From Trichosporon coremiiforme (taxonomy: Eukaryota > Basidiomycota > Tremellomycetes > Trichosporonales > Trichosporonaceae), in NCBI GenBank assembly GCA_039545355.1, contig BCJJ01000005.1, forward strand, positions 495,008 through 559,007: DNA of 64,000 nucleotides, read 5' to 3'. A program made the translations under genes and the position numbers. The notes under the pieces are model-generated. The model worked only from the letters and a program-made list of their open reading frames with translations, was not told the DNA's origin and made no database searches. Positions 48,414 to 59,329 of the stretch are shown here, piece after piece; positions within the stretch are counted from its first letter, which is position 1; each line of letters begins with the position of its first letter.

Positions 48414-49773
48414 TCAGAAGCTCGAGCTGAACCTTCCGCTGTCGAAAGAGCTACTAAACCCGCCGCTGCTGGACCCCCTGTCGCCGCCACCACTGCTGCC
48501 TCCGCCTCCGCCTCCACCGCCGCCATCGCCGCCGCTTTCGCCTCTCTCGGATGCCGAGTGGCTGCCCAGGTACACATCGATGCTCCACGTCATATCGTGG
48601 TGCGTTGTGTGCGACGAAGTGTGTGCTATACCGGAGCTCGTTCCAGCGGAGCCCGAGTCTCCGCCTGACCTGATGGCAGGCTTCTTGTTCCTACAGTGCC
48701 GACACTGCTTGGTGCGACTCTGTGTGGCGCTCCATGCCCTAGCCTTGTTGGCCGCGTAGATGAGTAGGTAAGGCTGTCTCGGCCATCCCTTGTCTATAGC
48801 GCACTGGGTGAAGTGGAAACTGTACTCACTCAACCAGCTGTCAGTGATCATGTCAGAGAAGCACTTCAGGTCTGCCCACCAGTCGCTCAGTACGTCCCCC
48901 GTCCAGCTTTCCCAGGCGGGAAGTGACGGCAAGTCGTCCTTGTTGACATGGATGTAGTGGAGTATGTAGCACAGCGCACGGAGGTAGCTGCGGATGCGCG
49001 CATTGTGCGCCACAGCCAGCTCAGTCAGGTATGCCATGTTGAGGATGCCAGGGTTTGCGTCGGCATATACTTGGATCTCAGAGCAGCGAAGAATATCGTT
49101 CGCACTGCTCTCGAGGAAGTGAAAGACATAAAACATTCGCGAGAGCTCCAGAGTCTTGCCTCCTTCACCTTGATCCTTCGCCTCCTTGTCCTTGTCCTTC
49201 TCACCCTTCTCGTCCTGCCCATTCTCAGTGTGCTTGTCATTCTTCTCTGTGACCTCACTCGATACCGAGCCAAAGCGGACTCTTAGGACCTTGCTCCGTC
49301 CCCCAAATGCATGCTGGCCATACTGCAGCACCGGGTCCCATCTGCACTGCTCGATCTCTGCGTGTCTGAGATCTAGCGTCTCAACTTGATCTGCCCTCCA
49401 CGACGCGGCCCCGACATCCTCCATTGAGTCTGAGGCGACGAGGCCCTCTCAGAACTCGCGATAGTAGGGCCACACGACAAGCAGGGCGGGCAGCGGAGGC
49501 ATGCCCTCGTGCACGATGTGGTGCATGAGTCGAAGGGCATCATCACTTAGCGGCTCTGGTTCAGAATCCAACGCAGTCTTTTCCTTGTCTGCGGAAGCCT
49601 TGCTCAGTCCTGCTGATGCGCTATGCGCAGCGCTCCGCACAGCCTTTGTCTGCTCGATCAGGTCGTCGAGGCGGGCAGCAAACTTCTCGTTGTACTGCTC
49701 GAGGTCAGGGAACACTTGGCCCTCTCACGGTGTCCAGGTTGGCGGCTCGGTCTCGTCCTTTGTCAACTTCCAT
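48414..49773 (-). CDS. Copy C of the unknown family, with an in-frame TGA
   Basis: Proposed exons 49729-49773 and 48414-49694, about 440 residues. The start at 49773 is tentative; more 5' exons may exist. Blocks shared with A and B: LSDDALRLMHHIVHEGMPPL, then ALLVVWPYYREF; CRWDPVLQYG and VLRVRFGSV; LRALCYILHYI then DDLPSLPAWESW; FSDMITDSWLSEYSFHF; CRHCR; and a Gly-rich tail (SGGDGGGGGGGGGS). TGA at 49449-49451 follows REF in frame. A 30-nt segment 49446-49475 with GTGTGG and AG ends would remove it and keep the frame, though it would delete conserved residues. A Lys/Glu/Asp-rich insert (DEKGEKDKDKEAKD) is unique to C. Function unknown. Confidence 0.52.
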
Positions 49774-51526
49774 CGGTTCTCCCAGTCCGTGATCCGTGCC
49801 AAAAGACGCACAGGGCAGCTACAGTCAGGGGCAGCGGGTATCGAGTGGGGCCGTTCCTAGATTCCTACGGACACTACTTTGCGAATTATCGATCCTGGAC
49901 CATCCTGGCTGAGTTGCGATCCTGAGACGTCAAACCTGAGGGCTGGCGTTAAGCTCAGTCGGGCGGGGTGAGTGCGTCGAATAACAGATTCGAGATGGCA
50001 GATTCGACGGAACTCACTGAGCGATGAGATCCAGATGGATGCGTGTTCTCTAACACAGGCTGTATTGATGCATTGCGTGGGTGTATGGCGACGGACCGTG
50101 GGTTAGTGTGGACTGACGACGACTAAGTGACTCGGGGTCGGGTTATCGTTAACGTTTGGAGTGTATGCGAGTGTTGAGGTCCGTCGCCCTATCTTAATTG
50201 ATGGTCGATTCGATGCAAGGTGCAACTGATCGTGGGACCCATTCCTCAAACACTAATCCTGGGTCTTGCATCGGCCTCGTTCACTCTACAACCGACGGAC
50301 CGCAGGCCGCAGCAGCCCATACGGCAGTGCCGCCAGTGCCGCCAGCGACGCATGCCGACGCATGCAGACGCAAATGCCAGACGCCAGACTCAGCGCCAGC
50401 CCAGCCATGAGACCAAGACGACCCGACCACCTCTGACCCGCTCGATCAGACCAACACACCGGTACATCCTCACCGCCAGTCTTCGTCGGTGTCCTTCGCA
50501 CATCGCACAGCTCACACGCAAGCCCCCTTCGCGCATTCTCGTCTTCGCCTTCGACTGATTTGTCTCTTCGCATTCTCGCTCGCCTCGCACGCCCCGCGCG
50601 CATCGCATCGGCCGTCGCCGTCACAAGAACAATCAATCACACGAGAGGACTGGGGAAACAATAGCACACTACCGCCAGAGATCGCGTCTCACGTCTGACT
50701 CGCTCCGCCCGTGCTTTTTGCTTCAGCCAGCCCCTATCCCCTTTCGACCCCATCCCATCCGATTACCCCTGTCTTCCCTCCCTCCCTTCTCCCTTCTCTC
50801 CCCTCTTCCCTCTGAGCGACCCCTACGGCACAACAATCTGTACGCTCGTCTTCTACCGACGAAGCACTCATCCCCGCCTGTTGCTCGTCGCCCGTGTCGC
50901 CCGTGTCCCGAAGGGACGTCGAATGCACAGGCTCACAAGCTCACGCTCACTCCTCACACTCGCCTCGCACACCGGGTACACCGACGCAATGCCCAATGCA
51001 CATTGAACACTAAGCCTCGAGCCTCGATTCCTCGCTCCATCCTTACTATTCCTGACTCTTGCCCATCGGCTACAAGCTACGCTACGGTAGCTACAGAACT
51101 ACGATCACGAGACATTGAACACACGGCATACCTGCACACCCTCACACCCGCTGCGCACAGCTACGACAAGCGACCGGTTTCAACCACGACTCTTCTTTTG
51201 ATCCATCACATTCACGTTTACAGACACAACAGCCCATCGTAGCCCATCGTTGTACTGCGCCAGCCCCAACACGGCCGTCCAGACCGCACGGTATATCATA
51301 ACCCCAGACCGACGAGAACCATCAACAACAACATCATCACCCTGTTAATCTCTCGCCACCTCACCACTTCCCCTTCTTCCCTACCGCCTCCCCTCCCCAA
51401 CGCCAAACACGACCACCGCTTGACGTTTCTACTTCTCTCGGTGACGGTGACAGCAGCGACACCGACGACAAGCACCGGTACCACCGAGCCCGCCCCCCAG
51501 CGGCAGCAGCACGCTCGCCACCCTCC
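49774..51526. other. Gene-free region with long pyrimidine-rich leader
   Basis: From about 50500 to 51526 the plus strand is rich in C, with many CCCT, CACA and TCTC runs and few G. This is a likely long promoter and 5' leader of the gene at 51527. 49774-50500 may contain further 5' exons of copy C, but I could not define them. Open frames here are low-complexity by-products. Confidence 0.45.
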
Positions 51527-53558
51527 ATGAGCGCTAACTCCCCTATACGAAGTGTACCACAACAGGTCGCTGAGCCCAACTACTTCATTCAGCGGTTTCT
51601 TCGTTCGGTCCAGCCATTCTACTACCAGCATGCGCAGTACGGCCCGAAGTACTTTGACCGTTCACGACGTGCGGGTGACAAGCTGCTCAATGAGGATTGG
51701 GAGCTAGCGGCTCAGTGGTCTCCCAAGTCGACGAATTCCGCGTTACCGCAGTATCACCAAACCGACCCTATCGTTGCGCCTTCCCTGCCCTCGTCATCAC
51801 TTCTCGGAACGACACAGCCCGTCGCTAGACAACACAGCACCAGTCCAGGACTCGGCCTCGCGGACAATTCGTCTGGGCGTGGGAAGCATTCTCGGCCACG
51901 AACGGGGAACGCTCTGCGCACAGCGCCCTATGCACGGCGCCCAAAGGAAGCAGCGGCCCCCGTGTACAACTCCAACCACGCTTCGCCCGCTCCACCAGGA
52001 TCAGCCGACGACCTTGGGGAGAGCCGGCGGCATGCCGGAGCTGGGCAGGAGCGACGAGTTGTGTCTGCTGACGACAATGTCCGTGCGTATACTCTGCTTG
52101 CGGACAGCCGTATTCCGTCATTGCCCTGCGTTGTTATGCTGACACCCCACAGACATTGCTCTGCTGAAGCAGCAGTACAACGAGCGACGACAACGAAGCA
52201 GCGAGGAGCAGGAACAGGTACTAGCGTCTGTCACGGCCCAGGCGGAAAGTAGTGAGAAGTGGAGCAGGGCTGCGCGTCCCCCTGACCTCGATTTCGGTCA
52301 CAAGAACACCAAATCACGCTCAATTCAAGCAGAGGCCGGCCGCCTCACACTGCACCCTGTGGCCGCTCCATCAGCAGACGTCCAGCACCCGCGTGGAATC
52401 TTTTTACGGGGCGTGGCGTCGCACCCGGTGACCGTGTCGCAGCACCAACCAGTGCCCGATGCGAACGCCCGAGCGGGCTCCAGCGGATTCGACCAGCTGC
52501 GCTTCCTTGGCGTCAGCGAGGAAGCACGGCAGCAGCAGCAGCAGCAGCAGCATCAGTTCCCCCAACAGCAGCAGGCGTATCCGTCCACACTGGCTGCGTT
52601 TGACCAGCTATTGCCTCAGGCGTCTATGCGCACGATACCTTCCAACATCCAATTACCCCCTCTTCGCACCTTAGACACAGACGCCCTCGCCCCTCGCTAC
52701 CGCGAGACTGCGGATCACTCGTACTCGTGGCGGGAAGAACGCACGACTCCCCCACACGAGGCGGCCGGTTACGCAGGCTTCCCGTCGTACATTGGTACTG
52801 GGCGCGGTGAATCTGCTTTGCCGAGCGTCACTGTGACACCAGTGACGACACCAGACAGCTACTGGGGATCTACCTATCCGACGGCAGCACGCCAGTCGCA
52901 CGTGCTGGACTATCAGCGCCAGCAGCAGCAGTACCAGCAGTTCAACACGCAGCAGGTCCACTCGCCGTACCACCAGCCGCCAGTTCCCACGAACGATTAC
53001 TCTGCATACCCCTACGCTTCATGGGCCAGCGCCGCATACCCGGCTGAGACGACGAAGCCGCACGAGAGCGGTGCCGCCGACCGTGCCGTTTCTGCGGACC
53101 CGAGGCGGTATGACGACAGCCGGTCATGGGACCGGCCGTTCTCCGCCCCGCCTCCTCTTGACCGAGAGACGTCTCACCTCCTTAACGCCATGCGGGGTGA
53201 GGCGATGATGACCCGACCGCGACCGGTGCCAGCGCAGTGGCCCTCGACCGCCGACATGCAGGGTTCGCAGGGCTCGCCGCCGCGCGATCCCCGGCGGCAG
53301 TGGACGCCTGTCGGGCTCGACTCATCGCAGCCCATGGCGGCGACGCCCGACTGGCCCGAGCCCATCACCATGCCGGGGAGCACGCCGACGTGGGACCCGT
53401 CGCCTACAAGCTCGCACTTCCAGGTGCCGTACACGCCGCAGCCGTACGCAATGCCCCTGTTCCCCGCCCCGACGGCGACGAGCGGCATGCCGCCCACGAT
53501 TGAAAAGCAACTCCCGCCTGTTGACATGTACCATACGACCGCGACGCCGTTCTACTGA
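51527..53558 (+). CDS. Q/P-rich disordered protein, unknown
   Basis: Exons 51527-52082 and 52153-53558 (intron 70 nt with CTGAC branch) give 653 residues. The only part that looks folded is the N-terminus: EPNYFIQRFLRSVQPFYYQH, then KYFDRSRRAGDKLLNEDWEL. A short coiled coil follows just after the intron (IALLKQQYNERRQRSSEEQE). The rest is disordered: a polyQ run (QQQQQQQHQFPQQQQ), a second Q-rich part, and Tyr/Pro-rich repeats up to TTATPFY. Such composition is common in fungal transcriptional or RNA-granule regulators, but no DNA- or RNA-binding domain is seen. The long leader suggests tight control. Confidence 0.66.
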
Positions 53559-54214
53559 GTCTCTCCTCATTATCGCATCACCATTGCCGACGACCCATCC
53601 CGTACAATGCACCCTCCCCTCAGTCCCACTATAATAAACATTTGTACCATGCCAACTCCACAGGTCCCATCGCATCGCAGCATTCCTACACGGTATTATC
53701 TGTACTTGTTTCTCATTTGTCATGAATTGCACATAGGCGCGGCATAGCGGCATAGCGCAGCGAAGCGAGCACCGAGGGGCGAGGAGCGAGGAGCTTAATA
53801 TGTGAATAACGAAGTAGGAAGATGCTGAAAGGTGCTCGTGGGCGGAATGTGGCGGGCGATCCTATCTGATCCCAGGGCCCAGGCATGTCTAGGCAAGGTG
53901 CGAACAGCTGGCTGAAACAGTGCCCAAGCCCGGTGGTGGCGGCTGAAACGTGTGCCCGGTGCGGTGCCCACTGCGCCGTCGCAAGGTGTCGCAAGGTTCA
54001 GCCATGTTCGCATGATGGGACAAAAGGACCAATGCATGTCTAACAGTAAATACAAAGCGATACAAAACTGCCTGCTTCTCTCCTGTTTCTCTCCTGCTGC
54101 TGCGGTCTGCGGTCTCTGCTGCGTGCGGATGACGGTGCGACGTGGTTTCTCAGGTTCTCACATGTGTGGATGATAGGGCAGGATAGGACGCGGTGGGGAG
54201 TAGTGACGTGTGTA
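53559..54214. other. Convergent intergenic region
   Basis: 656 bp between the stops of two convergent genes. Words such as GGCATAGC and GCGAGGAGCGAGGAGC repeat locally (53735-53795). No gene was supported. Confidence 0.45.
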
Positions 54215-56934
54215 CTAAATGTTGTGCGTGAGACGCTCAATCTCGCGCTCGATCTCGGCCAGCGCCGCTGACAGCGCCTTGCTGTCGTCATACTTGCGTT
54301 GTGCGTTGGCCTGCGCGATGAAAGATCTGTACCGTCAGCTGAGTACCCACATCACGTAACTTTGCACTCCACAGCAGCTCTGGGCTTCACCGCAGACAGC
54401 TTCGATCCGCTGCAAGCAGCTCCGCTTCGTACTCACTCAAGCTGAGCCTGCTGCTCGAGCAGCGGCTGCAGTTCCCTTGCGAGCTCGTCTTCGCTACTAC
54501 TGTCGTTCAGATTATGCACGACGAGCCCCTTGGACTGTTTCTGCAGAATGCGTCTCTGGAGTTTGCCGACGCTGTGTACCTGGGACATGCACTTGGCGAG
54601 ATAAATCGAGGCAATACGGACAATTGTCGCCTTCACTTCCTCGGCCTGCTTCGTGCTCTCGCCCTCCTTCGCCCCGGACTCGAGCAGGACCGCGCCGACC
54701 TTCTTATCGTCTGTTTTCTCCCCTGCAGGCGTGGGAGGCGGCCCGAACTGGACAGACGCCAGTTGCTTCGTCACCGTGTCGTATTCGGCGAGTAGGGAGA
54801 GCAAAGTGCGGTGGTTCTCGAGCAGATCGCTGAGATCGATCCGGCCCCATTCCCCCGCCTCTAGGAACGCGTCCGCGTGCCGAATTCCTTCGTCCAGGTC
54901 AGGGAGGATACCATCGATCTCGGACTGGATCAGGCGGAGCGTCTCGTACAGACGCGCGAAGCGACTGGGTTTTAAGCCATCAGCGATGATCTGCTTGCGG
55001 GACACGATGCGCCAGCATTCTCGGCAGACGCGGATGCCGCGGACTTGCACTTCTTGTGGTTGCTGGGGAAGAGGCGTGCTCGCGCCGCTGCCTGGCGCTG
55101 ATCCGGCAGGGCTCCCCCCCGCGCTGGCCGTCGAGGTGTTGCGCACATGCCGCTTGACGAACGTCTGTTCCCGCTCCGGGGGTACTTCGGAGTCGAGCGC
55201 CATCCAGCCCACAAAGCCTTCATCGACCTCTTCTCCCCTGCCCGTCTTCCAGTCCGCGACCAGGAGCAGGGAACATCGTTCCCGTCTAAAGCCGGCGGGG
55301 AGATGTTCCATGTCGCCTCCGAACAGCTCAAACTGGATGTGCAGTAGTCCCGGCGGTGAGGGCGGGAGGGAACACACGATCCGGCCACAGAGACGGCAGT
55401 GGTGTTTCCGGTTACTCAACGAGAAAGATGTAGCGCAGATACGGCACTTCTTGACCCCGCTGTCTGGCTCCCATTTCACGATGCTCTGTTCTACAGCTCT
55501 CCTCCGCGCTTCGTCTGCTGAAGGTCCCGCAGCTGCTTTCAGACCCCTCCAGACCTCCTTCGGGTTCAGACTGTCGAAGGCGCCATCAAACGTCGACTTT
55601 TTTGTTGGTTGCGGCGGTGGGCCGGGGCGCGAGGCGAGAGACGGGTTGAAGTGCAGATCGACAAGCTGAGATTAGCTAATGAGTTGGAAATATGAGGCTG
55701 CGATGAGGTGCTCGAAGCTGTTACGCACCTTGGCCCATCTTCGGCCCAAACGGCCTCCCTCCTTCTCCCGTTCGCCCGCCTTCTCCTTCCGCTCCTTCAA
55801 GAAGGCCGCAGTTCGGTCTGACCTGACGCCGCTCGGTTGGAACCCGATCTTGTACGGCTGACCCCTCGATCGGGTGCTGGCTGAGAGGGCGGGCGTGTGC
55901 GTTCTGCTGGACGTGGACGCGGCAAGATTCTTGCTCGAACTGCTCGATGTACTCGCGTGAAGAGGCGTAGTTGCACCGGTCGGGCCGCTAGGAGCAGGCG
56001 AGTGACTCGGTGACGGCGTCGAAAACACCCTTCCGGGAGGCTGGTGCTGTGGCTGTGGTTGCTGAAGTTGGGGGGCCGGCTGGGGATGGGAGATCGAGTG
56101 CGTCAGTGCTGACGTAGAGGCTGCTGAACCGGTGCGTCTATGTTCTCGCGCCGCGTACGTCGTCGTGATCGGGTGGTTGAAGCTCCTTTGCGTTGGGCTC
56201 GCGACCGGACTGGAAGTAAGCGGCAGGTGGACGCTCTGTGGCCGCTCGGGGTCCGGGCTGGCCTTGGGGAGGCGGGCGGCGTTGGCGGGTGCGGCGACAC
56301 GGCGCACTGGTCCCACAGGCTGAGGCGAGAGTGACCCGACTGGCGGCGGACTCGTAGCCACGAGAGAGTTCGGGCGAGAACCTCGGTCCCTAATGAAGCC
56401 GTTCACCTCCTGTGCCGCCGTGGAAGCCACTGTTGCGACACCGTTCAATGTGCTCGTCAGGAACTCGCGAGACCGCCCCTCGCCACGCGGCGCAAGTGCT
56501 TGAAGCCAGTTGGACGCTCGCTCAACAGCTGCCCCGCTCGCGCTGCTGACGGACCGCTGGCGCTGCACCCGTGGCCGTCCGGGCGCGTCGGGCGTCAGCG
56601 CCGGTGAGCCGTGCGTCGTTGCCGGACCATTCCCGGGAGCAATCAGCGAGCCATTGCTGCTCGACTTAGGGATGCCGGTCCGCGGGGTCTGCCACGATGT
56701 CGGCGCGGAGCTCACACTCGCCTGCCCCCGCTGATGCCGCGAGGTGGTCGAGGAGCGGGGGCCGTTCGTAGTCGCTGTCGAACCGGAAGCGGCGGATGTG
56801 CCCGAGGCAGCCGACGCAGTCGAATTCACTGACGCCGTGCCAAATGCCCGACCGCTGGCGCTGGCACTGGCCATGGTTGACAGGTTGACAGATGTGGTGG
56901 ACGACACGACGTCGGGTGGGTCATGGATCACCAT
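54215..56934 (-). CDS. FYVE-finger Rab5 effector VAC1/PEP7 (rabenosyn-like)
   Basis: Exons 55729-56934, 54437-55665 and 54215-54326 give 848 residues. The first ~360 residues are Ser/Pro/Thr-rich and disordered. Then come GFQPSGVRSDRTAAFLKERK and WAKLVDLHFNP (across the intron). The FYVE finger follows: KKCRICATSF, RKHHCRLCGRIVC, a ~110-residue insert typical of fungal Vac1, then VRVCRECWRIV. After it come helices (FARLYETLRLIQSEIDGILP) and a C-terminal Rab-binding-like coiled coil (SFIAQANAQRKYDD, LAEIEREIERLTHNI). The finger binds PI3P; the protein tethers Golgi-derived vesicles to endosomes with Rab5/Vps21 and Vps45. The start at 56934 (MVIHDPPDVV) is the first in-frame ATG; the frame is open further upstream. 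Confidence 0.85.
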
Positions 56935-57145
56935 CCACCCATCGTCAGCGTCACTGCTCTCGGACCTGGCCACCGCCCATCTGGTCCCGTGGTGGAGGGG
57001 ATGGACAGCGGGGGTGGAGGTGGCTCAGGTGCAGATTCGAGGCTTGCACATTCCTGAAGCCTGGAAAGGCTGTAACACTGACCAACTTTCGACTACACAT
57101 CTTATCTCGTCCCCCGCCCCCAACAGAGTGCGAAGGTTGTCCACG
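56935..57145. promoter_or_regulatory. Short divergent promoter VAC1/small basic gene
   Basis: 211 bp between the two proposed start codons. Its small size implies overlapping leaders or a VAC1 start further downstream. No specific site was recognised. Confidence 0.35.
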
Positions 57146-57421
57146 ATGGGTCGCTCAGCCAAGATGATGAAGCGCCCGACGCAGAAGCAGAAGCAGGTCT
57201 CGAAGATCGCGAAGGCTGCTGCTCAGCCCCTCAAGAAGCGAGAGCCGAGTCCCGAACCTGTCGAGGCGCCGAATGGAGGAGGAAAGAAGAAGCGCAAGAG
57301 CATGCGCGCAAAGGCCGACAAGGTGAGTGGGAAGGAGAGGTGTTGCAAAACATTTCGCGGAAGGAGGAAGCTGTCGGTCTCAGTTGAGCACAGCTGACAT
57401 GTCCAGAAGTCGAAGGCTTGA
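57146..57421 (+). CDS. Small basic Lys-rich protein, unknown
   Basis: Exons 57146-57322 and 57407-57421 (84-nt intron with a CTGAC branch) give 63 residues. The sequence MGRSAKMMKRPTQKQKQVSK continues with KIAKAAAQPLKKREPSPEP and GGGKKKRKSMRAKADK, ending KSKA. It is very basic, with nuclear-signal-like clusters and no fold prediction by eye. The splice reaches a stop after five codons; reading through would instead add RCCKTFRGRR-like residues before another stop. Possibly nucleolar by composition. Convergent with TRM140. Confidence 0.6.
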
Positions 57422-57641
57422 GCCTTAACTCTATCGCCACACCCATCCGGCACACGACTTATTTTGGTTCTCTCTCTCATCGCGACTGTCGACTGTATGC
57501 ATGTAACCCTATTACCCAAGACAACGGAGGCAGACTGATGCTGCAACATAAGACCTATACGTCTACATACATGAACGAAGAACACCTTCCTCGCAGCTAA
57601 CGGGAGGAGATCTGCTTCATCCGAACTACCCTCGCCACTCT

Positions 57642-58772
57642 CTACGCAAGCTTGATGGCCTTGACCTGGAGCCAGATGCGGTACATCTTGAGCTGCTCTT
57701 TCCGGTTGACAAGCAGGCGACGGTCCTCAGCGAGCTGCTGGATGGAGAACATGTGTCCCTCCTCCTGAGCCCAGGGAGCAGCGGTGAGCATGTCACCGAG
57801 CTCCTCCTTCTCGAAGAAGTAGACGCGCGTACCGTCACCGCGGATGTAGAGGTTAGGGACGTCAAGAAGGCGCTGCTTCTTGATACGAAGCTGGGCGAGG
57901 TCGTGGCGGCCGTAGTCGCGGACGAGCAGGAGGCCACCTGGCTTAAGCGCCGAATAGAGGTTGTGCACAGCCTGCTTCCACTCATCGGGGTGGAGGGCCG
58001 ACAGAACGTAGACGACGGTCAAGACGTCGACGGTTCCTGGCTCAACACCCTCAGGGAGAGCGTACGTGACTCCACTGTCCTCGGCGGGCTTCTGCGTGAT
58101 GTCCCAGACGGTGGCGCGGATCTCGCCGATACCGTGCTCCGCCTTCGGGTACAGCTCAGAGGACTGAACGACTTTGACGGCCTGGGAGGAGTAGTCGGTC
58201 GCGACAATCTTGAGGTCGGGGTTCTCATTGTGCATGAGCAGGGGGAAGACAGTGTTGCCGGCGCCGCAGCCGACCTCGAGCACGAGTTTGGGTCCGGCAT
58301 CCGGCTCGCAGCACATGACAAGCTCGGGGAACTCGAGCGGGAGCCAGCGCCGGTTCTTGAAGAACTGGTCCTTGTGGTTCGAGTAGAACTTGTCCCAGAA
58401 CTTGGCCGGCTTGCCGTTGTACTCCTTCGTCTTGTCCTCCGGCACCGGCGAGTTGCGGTGCTGCTCCATGATCTCGGCAGCGCGCTCTTCGAAGTCGTCC
58501 GGCAGCTCGGCGTGGTCCCTGCACGTCAGTTATGACGTAGGTATAATGCTAACTCACCAGGCGTTGTTGCTGAACACATCGTCAGACTCCTGCAGCTTCC
58601 TCGCGCCAAAGGATGTGCCCTTCGGTGGTCCTGCCGGGTTCAGCCACTTGTCGATGACGGACTGCCTGATCGTAGTCGAGGGCCCAGCCTCGCCCAACGG
58701 CTGGGGCACGGGAGGCGTCGTGGTTCCATCCACGGGCGTACCGGGAGTGTGTGTTGGGACTTCGGCCTCCAT
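57642..58772 (-). CDS. TRM140: tRNA 3-methylcytidine (m3C32) methyltransferase
   Basis: Exons 58558-58772 and 57642-58518 give 363 residues. The start MEAEVPTHTPG at 58772 is chosen because an upstream in-frame Met (58826) lies in a Thr/Ser/Cys-rich, intron-like stretch. Features: FGARKLQESDDVFSNNAWDH (family start, joined across the intron); KFWDKFYSNHKDQFFKNRRW; SAM motif I LEVGCGAGNTVFPLL; ATDYSSQAV; VDVLTVVYVLSALHPDEW; KPGGLLLVRDYGRHDLAQLR; FIRGDGT-like YIRGDGTRVYFF; and a C-terminal LVNRKEQLKMYRIWLQ. This is the METTL2/Trm140 family, which makes m3C at position 32 of some tRNAs. The actin-binding N-terminal extension seen in S. cerevisiae Abp140 is absent. Confidence 0.9.
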
Positions 58773-59329
58773 GTTGTCTGTCGAGGTGTGTGTGTCAACA
58801 AGCCTGCAACCGGCTTGCGAAGGCACTCACGCAACAGGACTTCCAACTTTCTGGCTCGGCCAACTTTCTACACTGCACGTGACTTGTCAGCCACGCGGCA
58901 GCCTGTAGGGCTAAGGTGGAGGGTCGTATAGCGTTCTCGTTGGCTGTCGTTGGCTGTCGTTGGCTGTCGTTGGCTGGAGAGTGCGGAGCCGGCGGTATAC
59001 GGCTCTAGCTGGAGCTTGGCTTGCTGATCGTCATCACGTGGTCGCGTCGAGGCAGCTGATTAGGGCAGATTCGAAATCGGCGCTGTCGGTCGTCCTAATG
59101 CGAGACTAATGTGCAGACAAGAGCCGATAATCGGCCGACTGGGCGATGACGCTGGTCGCGACGTTCCCTATGCTTTTTACCCTGACAGGTCGTCGCTCCT
59201 GTCTCCTCCAGCAGCCAGTTGGTGATAGCTTTTCATCGACCTCTGTCTTCCACAACAACATCCTCCTTCTTCAGCGTTTCCCGCCCTTTCCTCCACATCC
59301 TTCCTCCCCTCCCCAACGCCCACACCACA
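58773..59329. promoter_or_regulatory. Divergent promoter region TRM140/IDH1
   Basis: 557 bp between two divergent starts. It contains a 10-bp tandem repeat (58938-58976). The last ~100 bp before IDH1 is C/T-rich, like other strong promoters in this window. Confidence 0.45.
58938..58976. repeat. 10-bp tandem repeat, unit CGTTGGCTGT
   Basis: Nearly four exact copies of a 10-bp unit lie head to tail in the spacer between TRM140 and IDH1. The copies are identical, so the array is recent or maintained. Confidence 0.9.

Noticed and set aside
49721..49738. A second apparent in-frame TGA in copy C
   Set aside because: It lies in a good 34-nt intron (49695-49728) whose removal joins LDT to YNEKF in frame.
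58773..58826. N-terminal extension of TRM140 starting MPSQAG
   Set aside because: The stretch carries GTGAGT and TTGCAG signals of a leader intron and is unlike other family N-termini.
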